Source of the DNA: Candidatus Bathyarchaeota archaeon
Lineage (GTDB): Archaea > Thermoproteota > Bathyarchaeia > Bathyarchaeales > Bathycorpusculaceae
Reading direction: 5' to 3'
DNA length: 37,009 bases
NCBI GenBank assembly: GCA_029907545.1
Contig: JARYLR010000013.1
Location: 1-37,009 of the forward strand
Positions 15,942-24,109 of the stretch are shown one piece after another; within the stretch, counting starts at the first letter, position 1; each line of letters starts with the position of its first letter. The notes under the pieces were generated by a model. That model did no database searches. It was not told the DNA's origin and saw nothing but the letters and a program-made list of their open reading frames with translations. The position numbers and the translations under genes are program-made.

Positions 15942-16572
15942 CTTTTTTGTTCTCCGTTTTCTCCAGATACTTTTCCAGCCGTCTTTCCCAGTCCACTTTA
16001 AACATGACTATAAAGACTATTACAAGCAAAGCGACTGCTAGAATCATGCCTATCGCGGCTGAAGCCCAATCGCTGTCAACACCGAAAAAGCCGCGAATTA
16101 CCTGAATTGAAAGACGGCCGCTGTAGGCAACAATGAAGTTCATACAGATCTTGCCGATCAACGCGGGAATAAATGCTTTGATGACATTGTAACGCATAAC
16201 ACCTAGCGGTATAAAAATCAAGTCATCCGGCAAAGGTAGCAGAGCAAAAACAAAAATTACAACCCATCCAAACCTGTTAAAAGCCCTAGTAAGCACATCC
16301 ATTTTTCTCTTGTACCTTTCGCTTATGGCTTTTCTTCCGCCAATTCCCAGCAGATACCCCGAGAACTCTCCTAGCGCGGAGCCTGCTCCAGCTACAAGCG
16401 CGATCAAGACAGGATCGAAGGCCGTTGTTCCTCCCAGAGTGAAGATGACTACTGTGTATGGAATGGGGAAGAAGATGGATACGGCGCCGATGAAAGCTAT
16501 TAGGAAGACGCCGAAATAGCCGTACTGAACTGAAAGCGCCTGCATCCAGTCAATTAGATCTTGGAACTGCAA
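15925..16572 (-). CDS. DedA/VTT-family membrane protein
   Basis: The 215-residue polytopic protein has the DedA signature: an N-terminal reentrant region GAVSIFFPIPYTVVIFTLGG, then GAGSALGEFSGYLLG, then FNRFGWVVIFVFALLPLPDDLIFIPLGVMRY, and two C-terminal membrane helices followed by a charged tail (WERRLEKYLEKTENKKDESDS). DedA/VTT proteins move or flip lipids across the membrane; the substrate in archaea is not settled. The start is TTG at 16572. Its 3' end overlaps the endonuclease Q start, making a two-gene unit whose functional link is unclear. Confidence 0.83.
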   Translation of the reverse strand: MQFQDLIDWMQALSVQYGYFGVFLIAFIGAVSIFFPIPYTVVIFTLGGTTAFDPVLIALVAGAGSALGEFSGYLLGIGGRKAISERYKRKMDVLTRAFNRFGWVVIFVFALLPLPDDLIFIPLGVMRYNVIKAFIPALIGKICMNFIVAYSGRLSIQVIRGFFGVDSDWASAAIGMILAVALLVIVFIVMFKVDWERRLEKYLEKTENKKDESDS

Positions 16573-16634
16573 CCTGAAAGCTTCCCTGCAATACTGTAAT
16601 CGTGAGACTTAAAGAAGTTATCATGGTAAACGCC

Positions 16635-16647
16635 ATGTTTAAATCAA
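16635..16647 (+). promoter_or_regulatory. Possible TATA box for the AOR operon
   Basis: CATGTTTAAATCA lies about 53 bp before the TTG start at 16694, in the 121-bp gap between the divergent DedA and ferredoxin genes. It would give a leader of about 25-30 nt carrying the GAGGG ribosome site (16681-16685). Confidence 0.35.
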
Positions 16648-16693
16648 ACTAGACATAGAGAGAGAATAAAAACAGGTTCTGAGGGAAGACGAG

Positions 16694-17221
16694 TTGCCAG
16701 CAAAGAAAGAGCAAATCTGGATATCGAGAGAACTCGCCAAATGCAGCGGCTGCAGAAAATGCGAAATCGCGTGCTCCCTCTTCCACGAAAAACGCATCTG
16801 GCCGGAAAGCTCAAGCATACGCGTTTTCATGCTAGTTCCAGGCGCCGAGTTCCCGCACTTGTGTGCTCAATGCGAAGATTATCCATGCGTGAAGGTGTGC
16901 CCTTTCAACGCGCTTTCCATAAGCAGCAAAACCGGAGCCGTTCTCGTAAACAAAGAAAAATGCACAGCATGCGGAAAATGCATAACTGCTTGTCCGGGCA
17001 GGATTCCTCATATGCATCCAAAGGAAAGGCATGTCGTGATATGCGATCTCTGTAATGGTAGTCCACAATGTGTGAAAGTATGTCGGGAAGGCGGATGGAA
17101 CGTTCTTAAAACTGTTTCCAGAAGAAACATGACTTACGCGCTTTATGCCCGCAAGCCAGAAGAGATTGCGCGTGATTTAGCGGTCAAGTTCTACGGCGAA
17201 AAAGGAGAGGGATTCGTATGA
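16694..17221 (+). CDS. Polyferredoxin subunit partnering an AOR-family enzyme
   Basis: This 175-residue soluble protein has four cysteine clusters for 4Fe-4S centres: CSGCRKCEIAC (near 17-27), CAQCEDYPCVKVCP, CTACGKCITACP and CDLCNGSPQCVKVC. This is the electron-transfer subunit type found beside aldehyde oxidoreductases and related molybdo/tungsto-enzymes, comparable to DMSO-reductase B subunits. The TTG start at 16694 is preceded by GAGGG at a spacing of eight. Its stop overlaps the ATG of the AOR gene (ATGA at 17218), so the two products are probably made in equal amounts and form a complex. Confidence 0.87.
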   Translation: MPAKKEQIWISRELAKCSGCRKCEIACSLFHEKRIWPESSSIRVFMLVPGAEFPHLCAQCEDYPCVKVCPFNALSISSKTGAVLVNKEKCTACGKCITACPGRIPHMHPKERHVVICDLCNGSPQCVKVCREGGWNVLKTVSRRNMTYALYARKPEEIARDLAVKFYGEKGEGFV

Positions 17222-19122
17222 TAAAGGGCTACGCTGGAAAATTTCTCGAAATCGATCTGACAACCCAGAAAATGAGGGAGACAAGTTTCAGCGACGAAAT
17301 CCTAAGCGACTACATGGGCGGAAGAGGGCTAGCGGCGAAAATCCTCTGGGACAGGCTAGGCCGCAGGTGGAAGGAAGTAGATCCGCTTGGTTCAGAAAAT
17401 ATTCTTTTGCTCTTGGCTGGTCCGCTCACAGGATATTTTCCAGGAGGCAGAATCTGTGTTTCCGGAAAGTCTCCACAGAGCAATGGTGTGATAGGGTCAA
17501 CGGTTGGCGGCGAGTTCGGGGTTGAGTTGCGGTGTGCTGGATATGATGGCTTGATAATAACTGGCCAGTCAGAAAAGCCTGTATACTTGTTTGTTAAAGA
17601 CTCTGAAACTGAGATTCGCGATGCCGGCCACGTTTGGGGCAAAGATGCAAAGCAGACTGTTACCATGCTGACGAGAGAGTGCCGAGGCCTTCTTAAGAAG
17701 AGGTTTCCGCTCTATGGCGAATGGAAAGAGCCTGCGCTTGTCTATATTGGTCCAGCTGGAGAAAACATGGTTAGGACAGCGGTGGTTGCTGCAAAATGGA
17801 CTCATGCAGCTGGCTACGGCGGGTATGGTGCCGTTATGGGTTCAAAGAAGCTTAAGGCGGTGGCTGTCAAGGGCACTGGACCATTACCGGAAGTAGCGAA
17901 CATCAGAAAAGTTGAGAAACTTATAGGTGAGCTGTGTGAAGGCGTTTATGAGCATGAGCTTTGGCGGCGTTGGGGAACAGGCTCCGGCGGCTACGAGGTA
18001 GGTGCGCGAACAAGCTCTGAGCCTGTGAGGAATTGGCAAGAGGAGTGGCATGACGAGAAAAGCTTTGGCGTTGACCAGTTTGAGAACAAGGTCTGGGTAA
18101 AGCAGTGCTGGAGCGATTTCGGCTGCCCAACGAACTGCCTAAAAATCTCAGTAGTCAAATCAGGAAAATTCAAGGGCGCGATAACCGATAATCCTGACTA
18201 TGAACTGCAAGCGTATCTCGGCCCTAACCTAGGAGTCTTTTCGCCGGAGGAAAACGTGTTCTTAGCAGCTGTGATTGACGACTTGGGTCTCTGCGGAATA
18301 CAGACAGGCAATGTTATGGGCTTCGCGGCGGAACTGTATCAAAGGGGGATCTTGACAGAAAAAGACTTGGACGGCATCAAGCTTACGTGGGGTGATACTG
18401 AGGCTTTTGCAGCATTAGCCAGAAAGATAGCCTACCGAGAGGGGCTAGGCAACATACTCGCGAAAGGAACCTACCGTGCGGCTTTGAAAATCGGAGAAAA
18501 GAAGAAACTGAGTTTGCTTCAGTATGCTGTGCAGTCTAAGGGCGTAGGAATAGGTGCTCACGGAATTCGCAGCCGGAAAGACTATCCAGAAATAATCGCG
18601 TATGCTTGCTCAGTCCAAGCCGGAGACCACACGTCAACAGCAAGCCTGCCAATAGACGGTGGAGGAAGCGAACTGATGGAAATCTTCAACGACTCAGCGG
18701 TCTACTGTAACTTTAACAGTTTCGGCATCCGCCGCAACCTCAGATTCGAGTTCTACAAGGCTGTGACGGACTTGGAGCTTACGCAGAAAGACTGGTGCAT
18801 GAAGAAGGCAATGAAAACCCTGCAGCTACAGAGAGCCATGCTTCTGCTGGGCGGACCAGACGCACAATGGACACCGGAGAAGCACGATGATAATCCGCCT
18901 AGATTCTACGAGCCGTTGCCTTCGGGGCCATACAAGGGAAAAAGCGTTGACAAAAAAGAGGTGCAAGAGGAAATACACAGATATTACAAGGCGGCTGGCT
19001 GGGACAAAAAGGGTATACCGAAATCAGAAACGCTTCGTAGGCTGGAACTCGTGGATGTTGATAAGGCTTTGAAAAAACCGACGCTGAGAGTGGTTAACAG
19101 AAACTATGATGCCAATACTTAA
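17218..19122 (+). CDS. Aldehyde:ferredoxin oxidoreductase family tungstoenzyme
   Basis: The protein has 634 residues. The N-terminal pterin-binding domain starts GYAGKFLEIDLTTQKM and has YMGGRGLAAKIL (32-43), PGGRICVSGKSP and GAHGIRSRKDYPE. It should oxidise an aldehyde (or a related substrate) to the acid and reduce ferredoxin, using a tungsto-bispterin cofactor and one 4Fe-4S cluster. The usual cluster motif is C-x2-C-x3-C. Here the nearest residues are C297, C303 and C307 (spacing x5, x3), with C497 in VYCNF as the expected fourth ligand. It is translationally coupled to the polyferredoxin upstream. The closest known subtype cannot be named from the sequence alone. Confidence 0.87.
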   Translation: MIKGYAGKFLEIDLTTQKMRETSFSDEILSDYMGGRGLAAKILWDRLGRRWKEVDPLGSENILLLLAGPLTGYFPGGRICVSGKSPQSNGVIGSTVGGEFGVELRCAGYDGLIITGQSEKPVYLFVKDSETEIRDAGHVWGKDAKQTVTMLTRECRGLLKKRFPLYGEWKEPALVYIGPAGENMVRTAVVAAKWTHAAGYGGYGAVMGSKKLKAVAVKGTGPLPEVANIRKVEKLIGELCEGVYEHELWRRWGTGSGGYEVGARTSSEPVRNWQEEWHDEKSFGVDQFENKVWVKQCWSDFGCPTNCLKISVVKSGKFKGAITDNPDYELQAYLGPNLGVFSPEENVFLAAVIDDLGLCGIQTGNVMGFAAELYQRGILTEKDLDGIKLTWGDTEAFAALARKIAYREGLGNILAKGTYRAALKIGEKKKLSLLQYAVQSKGVGIGAHGIRSRKDYPEIIAYACSVQAGDHTSTASLPIDGGGSELMEIFNDSAVYCNFNSFGIRRNLRFEFYKAVTDLELTQKDWCMKKAMKTLQLQRAMLLLGGPDAQWTPEKHDDNPPRFYEPLPSGPYKGKSVDKKEVQEEIHRYYKAAGWDKKGIPKSETLRRLELVDVDKALKKPTLRVVNRNYDANT

Positions 19123-19165
19123 ATAATGAAACTTCCACAATCACTATCCATCAGACATTAAGGTT

Positions 19166-19483
19166 GTGAAAGATTTGGCTGACCAGAAAAAGTGGGCTGA
19201 AAAGCTCAGTTCACAGTGCGGAGTAGACGCAAAAACCTTGGAATCGGCTTTGGAAGAGCTTAGCGAAAGCTGCTATGGTGATGCTGCCACATCGAAGAAA
19301 GTCATAGAAGAACTCGCGTTGAGCTGCCATATGAGCGCGGAAGACTTGAGGAAGTTCATAAAGGATGTTTCGAAGAGCTGCCCGATGGATGCGAAGAAGC
19401 TGCAGCAGGAAGTTGCTCAGGCAGGCGGACAAAAAGAGCGGGCATTCCAAGCAATAGGCAGAGTTGCAAAAAGACCTATCTAA
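19166..19483 (+). CDS. Small protein of four 18-residue repeats, one cysteine each
   Basis: The protein has 105 residues. Residues 14-85 form four tandem units of exactly 18 residues, roughly L-S-x-S-C-x-x-D-A-x-x-L-x-x-x-I-E-E. The cysteines are C18, C36, C54 and C72. A basic tail (RVAKRP) follows. No membrane segment or signal is seen. The start is GTG 19166; TTG 19175 is possible. It begins 43 bp after the AOR stop on the same strand, so it may be co-transcribed. The four regularly spaced cysteines could bind a metal or Fe-S cluster or take part in thiol chemistry. I do not recognise the family. Confidence 0.7.
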   Translation: MKDLADQKKWAEKLSSQCGVDAKTLESALEELSESCYGDAATSKKVIEELALSCHMSAEDLRKFIKDVSKSCPMDAKKLQQEVAQAGGQKERAFQAIGRVAKRPI

Positions 19484-19613
19484 CCTTCTCTCCTTCTCAT
19501 TTTTAGAAACCTATTCTTTAGACAGATTGTGCTGGTTCCACTTACCGTTAATGCTTCAAGCGGGTTACGCTTTTTATCGGATAAAGCAAGGCTTATACAA
19601 GGTTTCTTAGACC

Positions 19614-19621
19614 AATATTTA
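19614..19621 (+). promoter_or_regulatory. TATA box for the 19645 gene (leaderless)
   Basis: AATATTTA is centred about 27 bp before the ATG at 19645, which fits a leaderless archaeal transcript. The 160-bp gap before it also holds a pyrimidine/T-rich stretch (19487-19505) that may end the AOR transcript. Confidence 0.55.
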
Positions 19622-19644
19622 GTGAAGAGCCGAGTGTAGTTGCC

Positions 19645-20061
19645 ATGTTCACGAGACGCAGAAAACTGCCATTGGCTCTACTAATTGTTGATTTGATTAT
19701 AGTAGCGTTAGGCATTATCTGGTTATCCTTACTTAGGTACTTTCAATCATTAGAGCTTGCCTTGATAGTGATTATGTTCGTGGTGGCCCTTTTCATTGTC
19801 CGTTTAGTAATTTATCCTAGTTTTATAAGCACACGGCCTTCCCAAGACAACATGTTTAAGAATTGGACTAGAAAGCACTGGGCAGGGTTCTTTTTAGTAC
19901 TTGCCGTAGCTGCGCTACTGCATTATTGTTTGTCTTGCGTTATTTTTTCTTATCCTCATTTGGTGCGCTCCTTTATATATACTTCAATTTGGCTTCTGAT
20001 AGTGGTGATTGCCGCTCTCATTTACTCGAAAAAAGAGGGAACTGAAACAGTGTTGCGCTAA
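19645..20061 (+). CDS. Four-helix membrane protein of unknown function
   Basis: This 138-residue protein has four predicted membrane helices, at about 9-30, 36-58, 79-100 and 108-128. There is a basic N-terminus (MFTRRRK) and a short charged loop (RPSQDNMFKNWTRKHW) between helices two and three. No catalytic motif or known family signature is visible. It is convergent with kbl, whose stop is 16 bp away. The decayed membrane-protein gene at 22445-22935 also encodes several helices, but I cannot show relatedness. Confidence 0.6.
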   Translation: MFTRRRKLPLALLIVDLIIVALGIIWLSLLRYFQSLELALIVIMFVVALFIVRLVIYPSFISTRPSQDNMFKNWTRKHWAGFFLVLAVAALLHYCLSCVIFSYPHLVRSFIYTSIWLLIVVIAALIYSKKEGTETVLR

Positions 20062-20077
20062 CAGATCTTTTAAATGC

Positions 20078-21271
20078 CTAGATTACGTGTAGTTCTTTTC
20101 CAATTTTTTCGAACTTTTCAATAGCAAAGTCCAAGTCTTCTCGGGTTAAGGCAGCGTTCATTATGGTTCGTATACGTGCTTTGTCCCGTGCAACCATCGG
20201 ATAAACAATGGGCAACGCAAATATGCCTTCCTCAAACAGTCTTGCACTCAGCCTCTTGGCTAGTCCACTTTCGCCTACTATCACAGGGGTTATAGGCGTT
20301 TCACTGTTTCCTATGTTGAATCCCAGATCACTCATGGCTTTCTTAAAGTAGCGCGTGTGATCCCAAAGAGTTTTGACATGCCGGGGTTCGGTTTCCAAAA
20401 CGTCAATGGCAGCTATGCATGCAGCAGCAACAGCAGGTGGATGCGAGCCACTTAGAAGCCATGTCCTAGACTTGTTGTAGGCAAAGTTCACCAAGTCGCG
20501 AGAACCGGAAACGTGTCCTCCTACCACTCCGAAAGCCTTAGAGAAAGTGCCCATCTCCACGTGCACTTTGTCGCGTCCAAGCTTGAAGTGGGAAACTATT
20601 CCTCTTCCGCCCTCACCGAGCACTCCTTCGCCATGGGCGTCGTCGACGTAGACCATGGCTCCGTGTTCAGCGCCAAGCTTTGCTATGCCGTCTAGCGGTG
20701 CGATGTCGCCATCCATTGAGAAAACGCCGTCGGTGATTATCAGAATCCTTCGGTAAGGCGGATTGTGCTTTTCTGCTTCTTCGAGTACTCTCTGCAGGTC
20801 TTGTACATCTGAATGCTTGTAGACGGCTCGTTCACCATGTGACAGTCTGACGCCGTCTATGATGCTTCCGTGGTTGAGTTCATCGCTGATTATGAGGTCT
20901 CCTTTGCCTCCTAGTTGCGGAATTAATCCGGCATTGGCGGCGAAGCCTGTTTGATAGACCAGAGAAGCTTCAGCATGCTTGAATTTGGCAAGGCGTTTCT
21001 CAAGTTCTATGTGTATGTCCATTGTGCCGGCGATGGGGCGAACTGAGCCTGAGCCTGCACCATGGGTTTGCACGGCTTTGATGGCGGCTTCCTTCAGCTT
21101 GGGATGGTTGCTTAGGCCTAGGTAGTTGTTGGAACAGAACATTAGAACCTTTTTGCCGTCAACCATGCACCATGGTGTGCTTGGACCTTGCAGAATGCGA
21201 AGTTTCCAGTCAAGCTCGTTTTTCACCAAATCCTCGAATTCTTCACGGAGAAACGCTGTTGAACTACGCAT
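20078..21271 (-). CDS. kbl: 2-amino-3-ketobutyrate CoA ligase (glycine C-acetyltransferase)
   Basis: This PLP enzyme of the alpha-oxoamine synthase group cleaves 2-amino-3-ketobutyrate with CoA to glycine and acetyl-CoA, the second step of threonine breakdown. Signatures are FCSNNYLGLSNHPKL, GAGSGSVRPIAGT, NHGSIIDGVRLS, DGVFSMDGDIAPLDGI, VYVDDAHGEGVLG and the PLP lysine in GTFSKAFG. The ATG at 21271 gives 397 residues, close to the E. coli enzyme, with GAGG nine bases upstream. A GTG at 21310 would add 13 residues but has its purine-rich site touching the start codon. Its partner threonine dehydrogenase is at 22978-23955 on the same strand. Confidence 0.9.
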   Translation of the reverse strand: MRSSTAFLREEFEDLVKNELDWKLRILQGPSTPWCMVDGKKVLMFCSNNYLGLSNHPKLKEAAIKAVQTHGAGSGSVRPIAGTMDIHIELEKRLAKFKHAEASLVYQTGFAANAGLIPQLGGKGDLIISDELNHGSIIDGVRLSHGERAVYKHSDVQDLQRVLEEAEKHNPPYRRILIITDGVFSMDGDIAPLDGIAKLGAEHGAMVYVDDAHGEGVLGEGGRGIVSHFKLGRDKVHVEMGTFSKAFGVVGGHVSGSRDLVNFAYNKSRTWLLSGSHPPAVAAACIAAIDVLETEPRHVKTLWDHTRYFKKAMSDLGFNIGNSETPITPVIVGESGLAKRLSARLFEEGIFALPIVYPMVARDKARIRTIMNAALTREDLDFAIEKFEKIGKELHVI

Positions 21272-21353
21272 CTTGCTGAACCTCTGTGCCCTTTCTAGAG
21301 AACAATTCACCCTCTTAAACTCTTTTCCTAATAACCTGCCAAAACAAGGTTAG

Positions 21354-22269
21354 TTAGCCGATTAAGATAATGTTTGGAAGGTAATACAGCGCGGTGACGT
21401 TAGTGTATACTGCTCCTCCCCATCCAAAAGTGTGATCCCAATAGGAATTAAGTCCGTCTTTTGAATACGCAAAAATCACATCTGTCCATATGACTTCGCT
21501 TGTTTTAATATAACGAGGATAACTCAAATATGAATGCCAGCCAACGCGCCCAATATTATACTTACTCCATGCACCAAAAAACTGCAGAAACTTCACAGTG
21601 TTAGGAAGAGGTAGCGGTCCCAAAGCTCTACCGCAGATGCCTGTCATAAAATAGTGGCATGCAGTTTCGTTCGGAGTGTATTGCTTAAGAAGCCATGTTA
21701 TTCCATCCGCCTTCACGTATTAATCCAATGTCGCTTCTGTCCATTGCATAGTTAGAGTAATAGAAGAGTTTATCGTGAGGCCGGGTATAATTGCAGTCCA
21801 GCTGTAGATGGATTTTGCATATCCGGGCAAACAGTTTACCCATTCGTGTCCTTCAAAAACTTCCGCATAGACCTATGGCTGTGACATGTAAGGAGTCAGC
21901 AAAAGATCAAAAATGTATCCCCAATCAATAGCATTGCATCCTCCATGTATGCTGCGGTCCTTGCGCAGCAATTCCAGCAGCCAACCAATTATCGTGTTGA
22001 ATCACAGATTTGTTTGTTTCCTTAAATGAGACAGTTACGCTTACTGCGTTTGCGCGACCTACTGTTTAATTGCCTAAGAGGTAGTCTGTTGTCATATAGT
22101 ATCCTACATAGGACTGACTGTTTTGGTTTCCATCGACCCAAGATTCAAGCAGTGATTCACAATCCATGACTAATGGACTACCGAGTCCTTTCACCGAAAA
22201 AGGGAACGAAGATGTAAGCAATCAAAGAACCAATATGAGATACAGAATGCGGTTCTTGGGTGTTACCAT
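21354..22269 (-). pseudogene. Decayed gene for a secreted protein
   Basis: Reading the minus strand from ATG 22269 gives a signal-peptide-like start (basic MVTPKNR followed by ILYLILVL). The remainder reads as protein in two frames. Lesions are TGA at 22224-22222 inside the signal, TAA at 22068-22066, a frameshift between about 22001 and 21928, then TAG at 21875-21873 and TAA at 21722-21720. The last block ends at a normal stop (21356-21354). The reconstructed product is about 300 residues and rich in Trp, Tyr and Asn, typical of extracellular beta proteins. I cannot name the family. A TATA-like CTTTTAAG lies upstream. The 120-codon open stretch at its 3' end is only a remnant. Confidence 0.7.
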
Positions 22270-22444
22270 GGTTAATCCGCCTAATTATCTTGATGTTTAG
22301 CTTAAAAGATTTTTGACGGCTACACACCATCCGCTTTTGCTTATTCATCAATCCAAAGACCCACGTAGATGAATAATCATTAGATCCTCAGGAGAAAGTC
22401 TAATACTTGCGACCAAACATAAAACATTAGTCTTGTGGTGTACC

Positions 22445-22935
22445 ATGCGTTACATCGAGGTTGGAGCATTTATATCGTCACTTACATTTATATCGTCTTT
22501 CTTTGCCATGTGGTCTATAGATTCATCTTGGCGTCTTGTCGCTATACTTGAAGAAAATTCGTTACATTACATTGACTATGTCAGGAATACATTATTTTTT
22601 TAATTTTTCCCCAAGCACTAGGGATTGTTTTTAGCAGTGGGATACAAGAAACAATCAACTCGATCGACCAGAAACCTTCCTAAGTGGACTCTTGCAATAA
22701 TGGGTGGAATTTTTCTTTCGTGGGGGGTCTTTTGCTTCTCCTACTGTACAACGCATATGACCACAGTATTGCAGCCGCAAGCTATTTGGGCATCCAAGGA
22801 ATTGGTAATCTTATTCTAACATTCTATGTAATAGCATGGTCAGCTTGTGCCCTTTGGATGATCACAGACATTCTTCTTGCGTATTTTTCAATTGTTAAGC
22901 ATCGAGGCTCTAATCAAAATATAACCAATAGTTAG
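22445..22935 (+). pseudogene. Decayed gene for a small membrane protein
   Basis: From ATG 22445 the frame encodes two hydrophobic segments, then hits TAA at 22601 and TAG at 22619, beside a run of seven T. The same frame resumes with basic residues and a third hydrophobic segment. It then shifts frame at a run of six G near 22725. Beyond that the next frame continues as LLLLLYNAYDHSIAAASYLGIQGIGNLIL (split here) and a last helix, to a stop at 22935. The intact ancestor would have had about 160 residues and four membrane helices. Function is unknown. Confidence 0.6.
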
Positions 22936-22977
22936 CTGTCTATCAGATTTCCATGCTAAAATCACTATTGGTGAATT

Positions 22978-23955
22978 CTAGAGTTTGCCTTCTCCGTGGC
23001 GTTTTAACAGTTTCTCGATCATGTCCCTTACCATATCAGCCAGATCATAGTCAGGCTTCCAACCCCACTCTTTGCGGGCCAAGCTGTCGTCAATCGACAT
23101 GGGCCACGAATCCGCAATGGCTTGTCTAAAGTCAGGCTTATAGTCACATACGAAGTCCGGAATATACTTCTTGATCTCGGCAGCCAGTTCCCCAGCAGAA
23201 AAACTCATGCCTGCCACATTGTAGCTATCATGGCGTTTAACCCGTGAAGGTTCCGCCTCCATCAAGTCTATAGTGGCTTTAATGCAGTCAGGCATATACA
23301 TCATGGGCAGCACCGTGTCCTTCCTCACGAAACACGTGTAGCGCCTTTTCTTTATTGCTTCATAAAAGATTTCAACAGCATAATCCGTTGTGCCTCCGCC
23401 CGGCAAAACCTCGCTGCTTATTATTCCCGGATACCGCAGGCTTCGGACATCTACACCAAAGCGGACGAAGTAGTAGTTGCACAATAACTCGCCGGCAACT
23501 TTCGTGATGCCATACATTGTTTGAGGCAGCAGCACGGTTTCTTGGGGCGTGTTAACTCTAGGCGCCGTGGAGCCGAAGACTGCGATCGAGCTTGGCCAGA
23601 AGAGTCTCGTGAGTCTATGTTCCCACGCGATTTCAAGGATATTGTAGAGGCTACCCATGTTCACATTCCAAGCTTGTTGCGGGTTCTTTTCACCAGTTGC
23701 GGAGAGAATGGCTGCTAAATGGTATATGGTGTCAATTTCATATTTTTTAACAAGTTTCTCGGCACTCGCCTTGTCTGTAAGATCCGTGGTCTCATATGGT
23801 CCAGAATTAAGCAGAGTTTCGCTTGGTTGCTTACGGTGACCAACGGCGATAACGTTGTCGCATCCATATTTCCTTCTTAACGCGACTGTTAATTCCGAGC
23901 CTATCTGCCCGGTGGCTCCGGTTACGAGAATTCTCTTCATGATCTTATTGCTCAT
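22978..23955 (-). CDS. tdh: L-threonine 3-dehydrogenase, SDR type
   Basis: This 325-residue extended short-chain dehydrogenase oxidises threonine to 2-amino-3-ketobutyrate with NAD+. It shows the Rossmann motif VTGATGQIGSEL, active-site region FWPSSIAVFG and YGITK (Tyr and Lys). It also has the blocks that mark the epimerase-like TDH group: RYPGIISSEVLPGGGTTDY (split) and AVEIFYEAIKKRRYTCFV, then PMMYMPDCIKATIDLMEAE, YNVAGMSFSAGELAAEI and DSWPMSIDDSLARKEWGWKP. This group is distinct from zinc-dependent TDH. ATG 23955 is favoured by AGAGG about eight bases upstream; ATG 23940 is possible. It works with kbl, although two broken genes now lie between them. Confidence 0.93.
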   Translation of the reverse strand: MSNKIMKRILVTGATGQIGSELTVALRRKYGCDNVIAVGHRKQPSETLLNSGPYETTDLTDKASAEKLVKKYEIDTIYHLAAILSATGEKNPQQAWNVNMGSLYNILEIAWEHRLTRLFWPSSIAVFGSTAPRVNTPQETVLLPQTMYGITKVAGELLCNYYFVRFGVDVRSLRYPGIISSEVLPGGGTTDYAVEIFYEAIKKRRYTCFVRKDTVLPMMYMPDCIKATIDLMEAEPSRVKRHDSYNVAGMSFSAGELAAEIKKYIPDFVCDYKPDFRQAIADSWPMSIDDSLARKEWGWKPDYDLADMVRDMIEKLLKRHGEGKL

Positions 23956-24109
23956 TTTTCTTTGCCTCTGTGTTTGCGAACGAGTTCAAGTATGAAAGAT
24001 ATAAGAATTTAGGAATAAGGTTGCTGTTTCAAGCATCCTTGAGACTCTTTGCAAGGGAATGGCAGAATCGTTTATAGCGAACTTGTTGCGTCTTGTAATT
24101 GAACGGCGT

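Noticed and set aside
21354-21716. 120-codon minus-strand frame as a separate gene
   Set aside because: The protein-like reading continues upstream in the same frame through stop codons, with no promoter or ribosome site at 21716. It is the tail of a pseudogene.
21720-22224. Stop-codon readthrough or pyrrolysine at the in-frame TAG
   Set aside because: TGA and TAA also interrupt the same gene, there is a frameshift as well, and TAG is used as a normal terminator for gcvH, gap and pgk.
22625-22935. Two overlapping short plus-strand frames as genes
   Set aside because: They are two parts of one membrane protein separated by a frameshift at a run of six G, with more of the same protein upstream beyond two stops.
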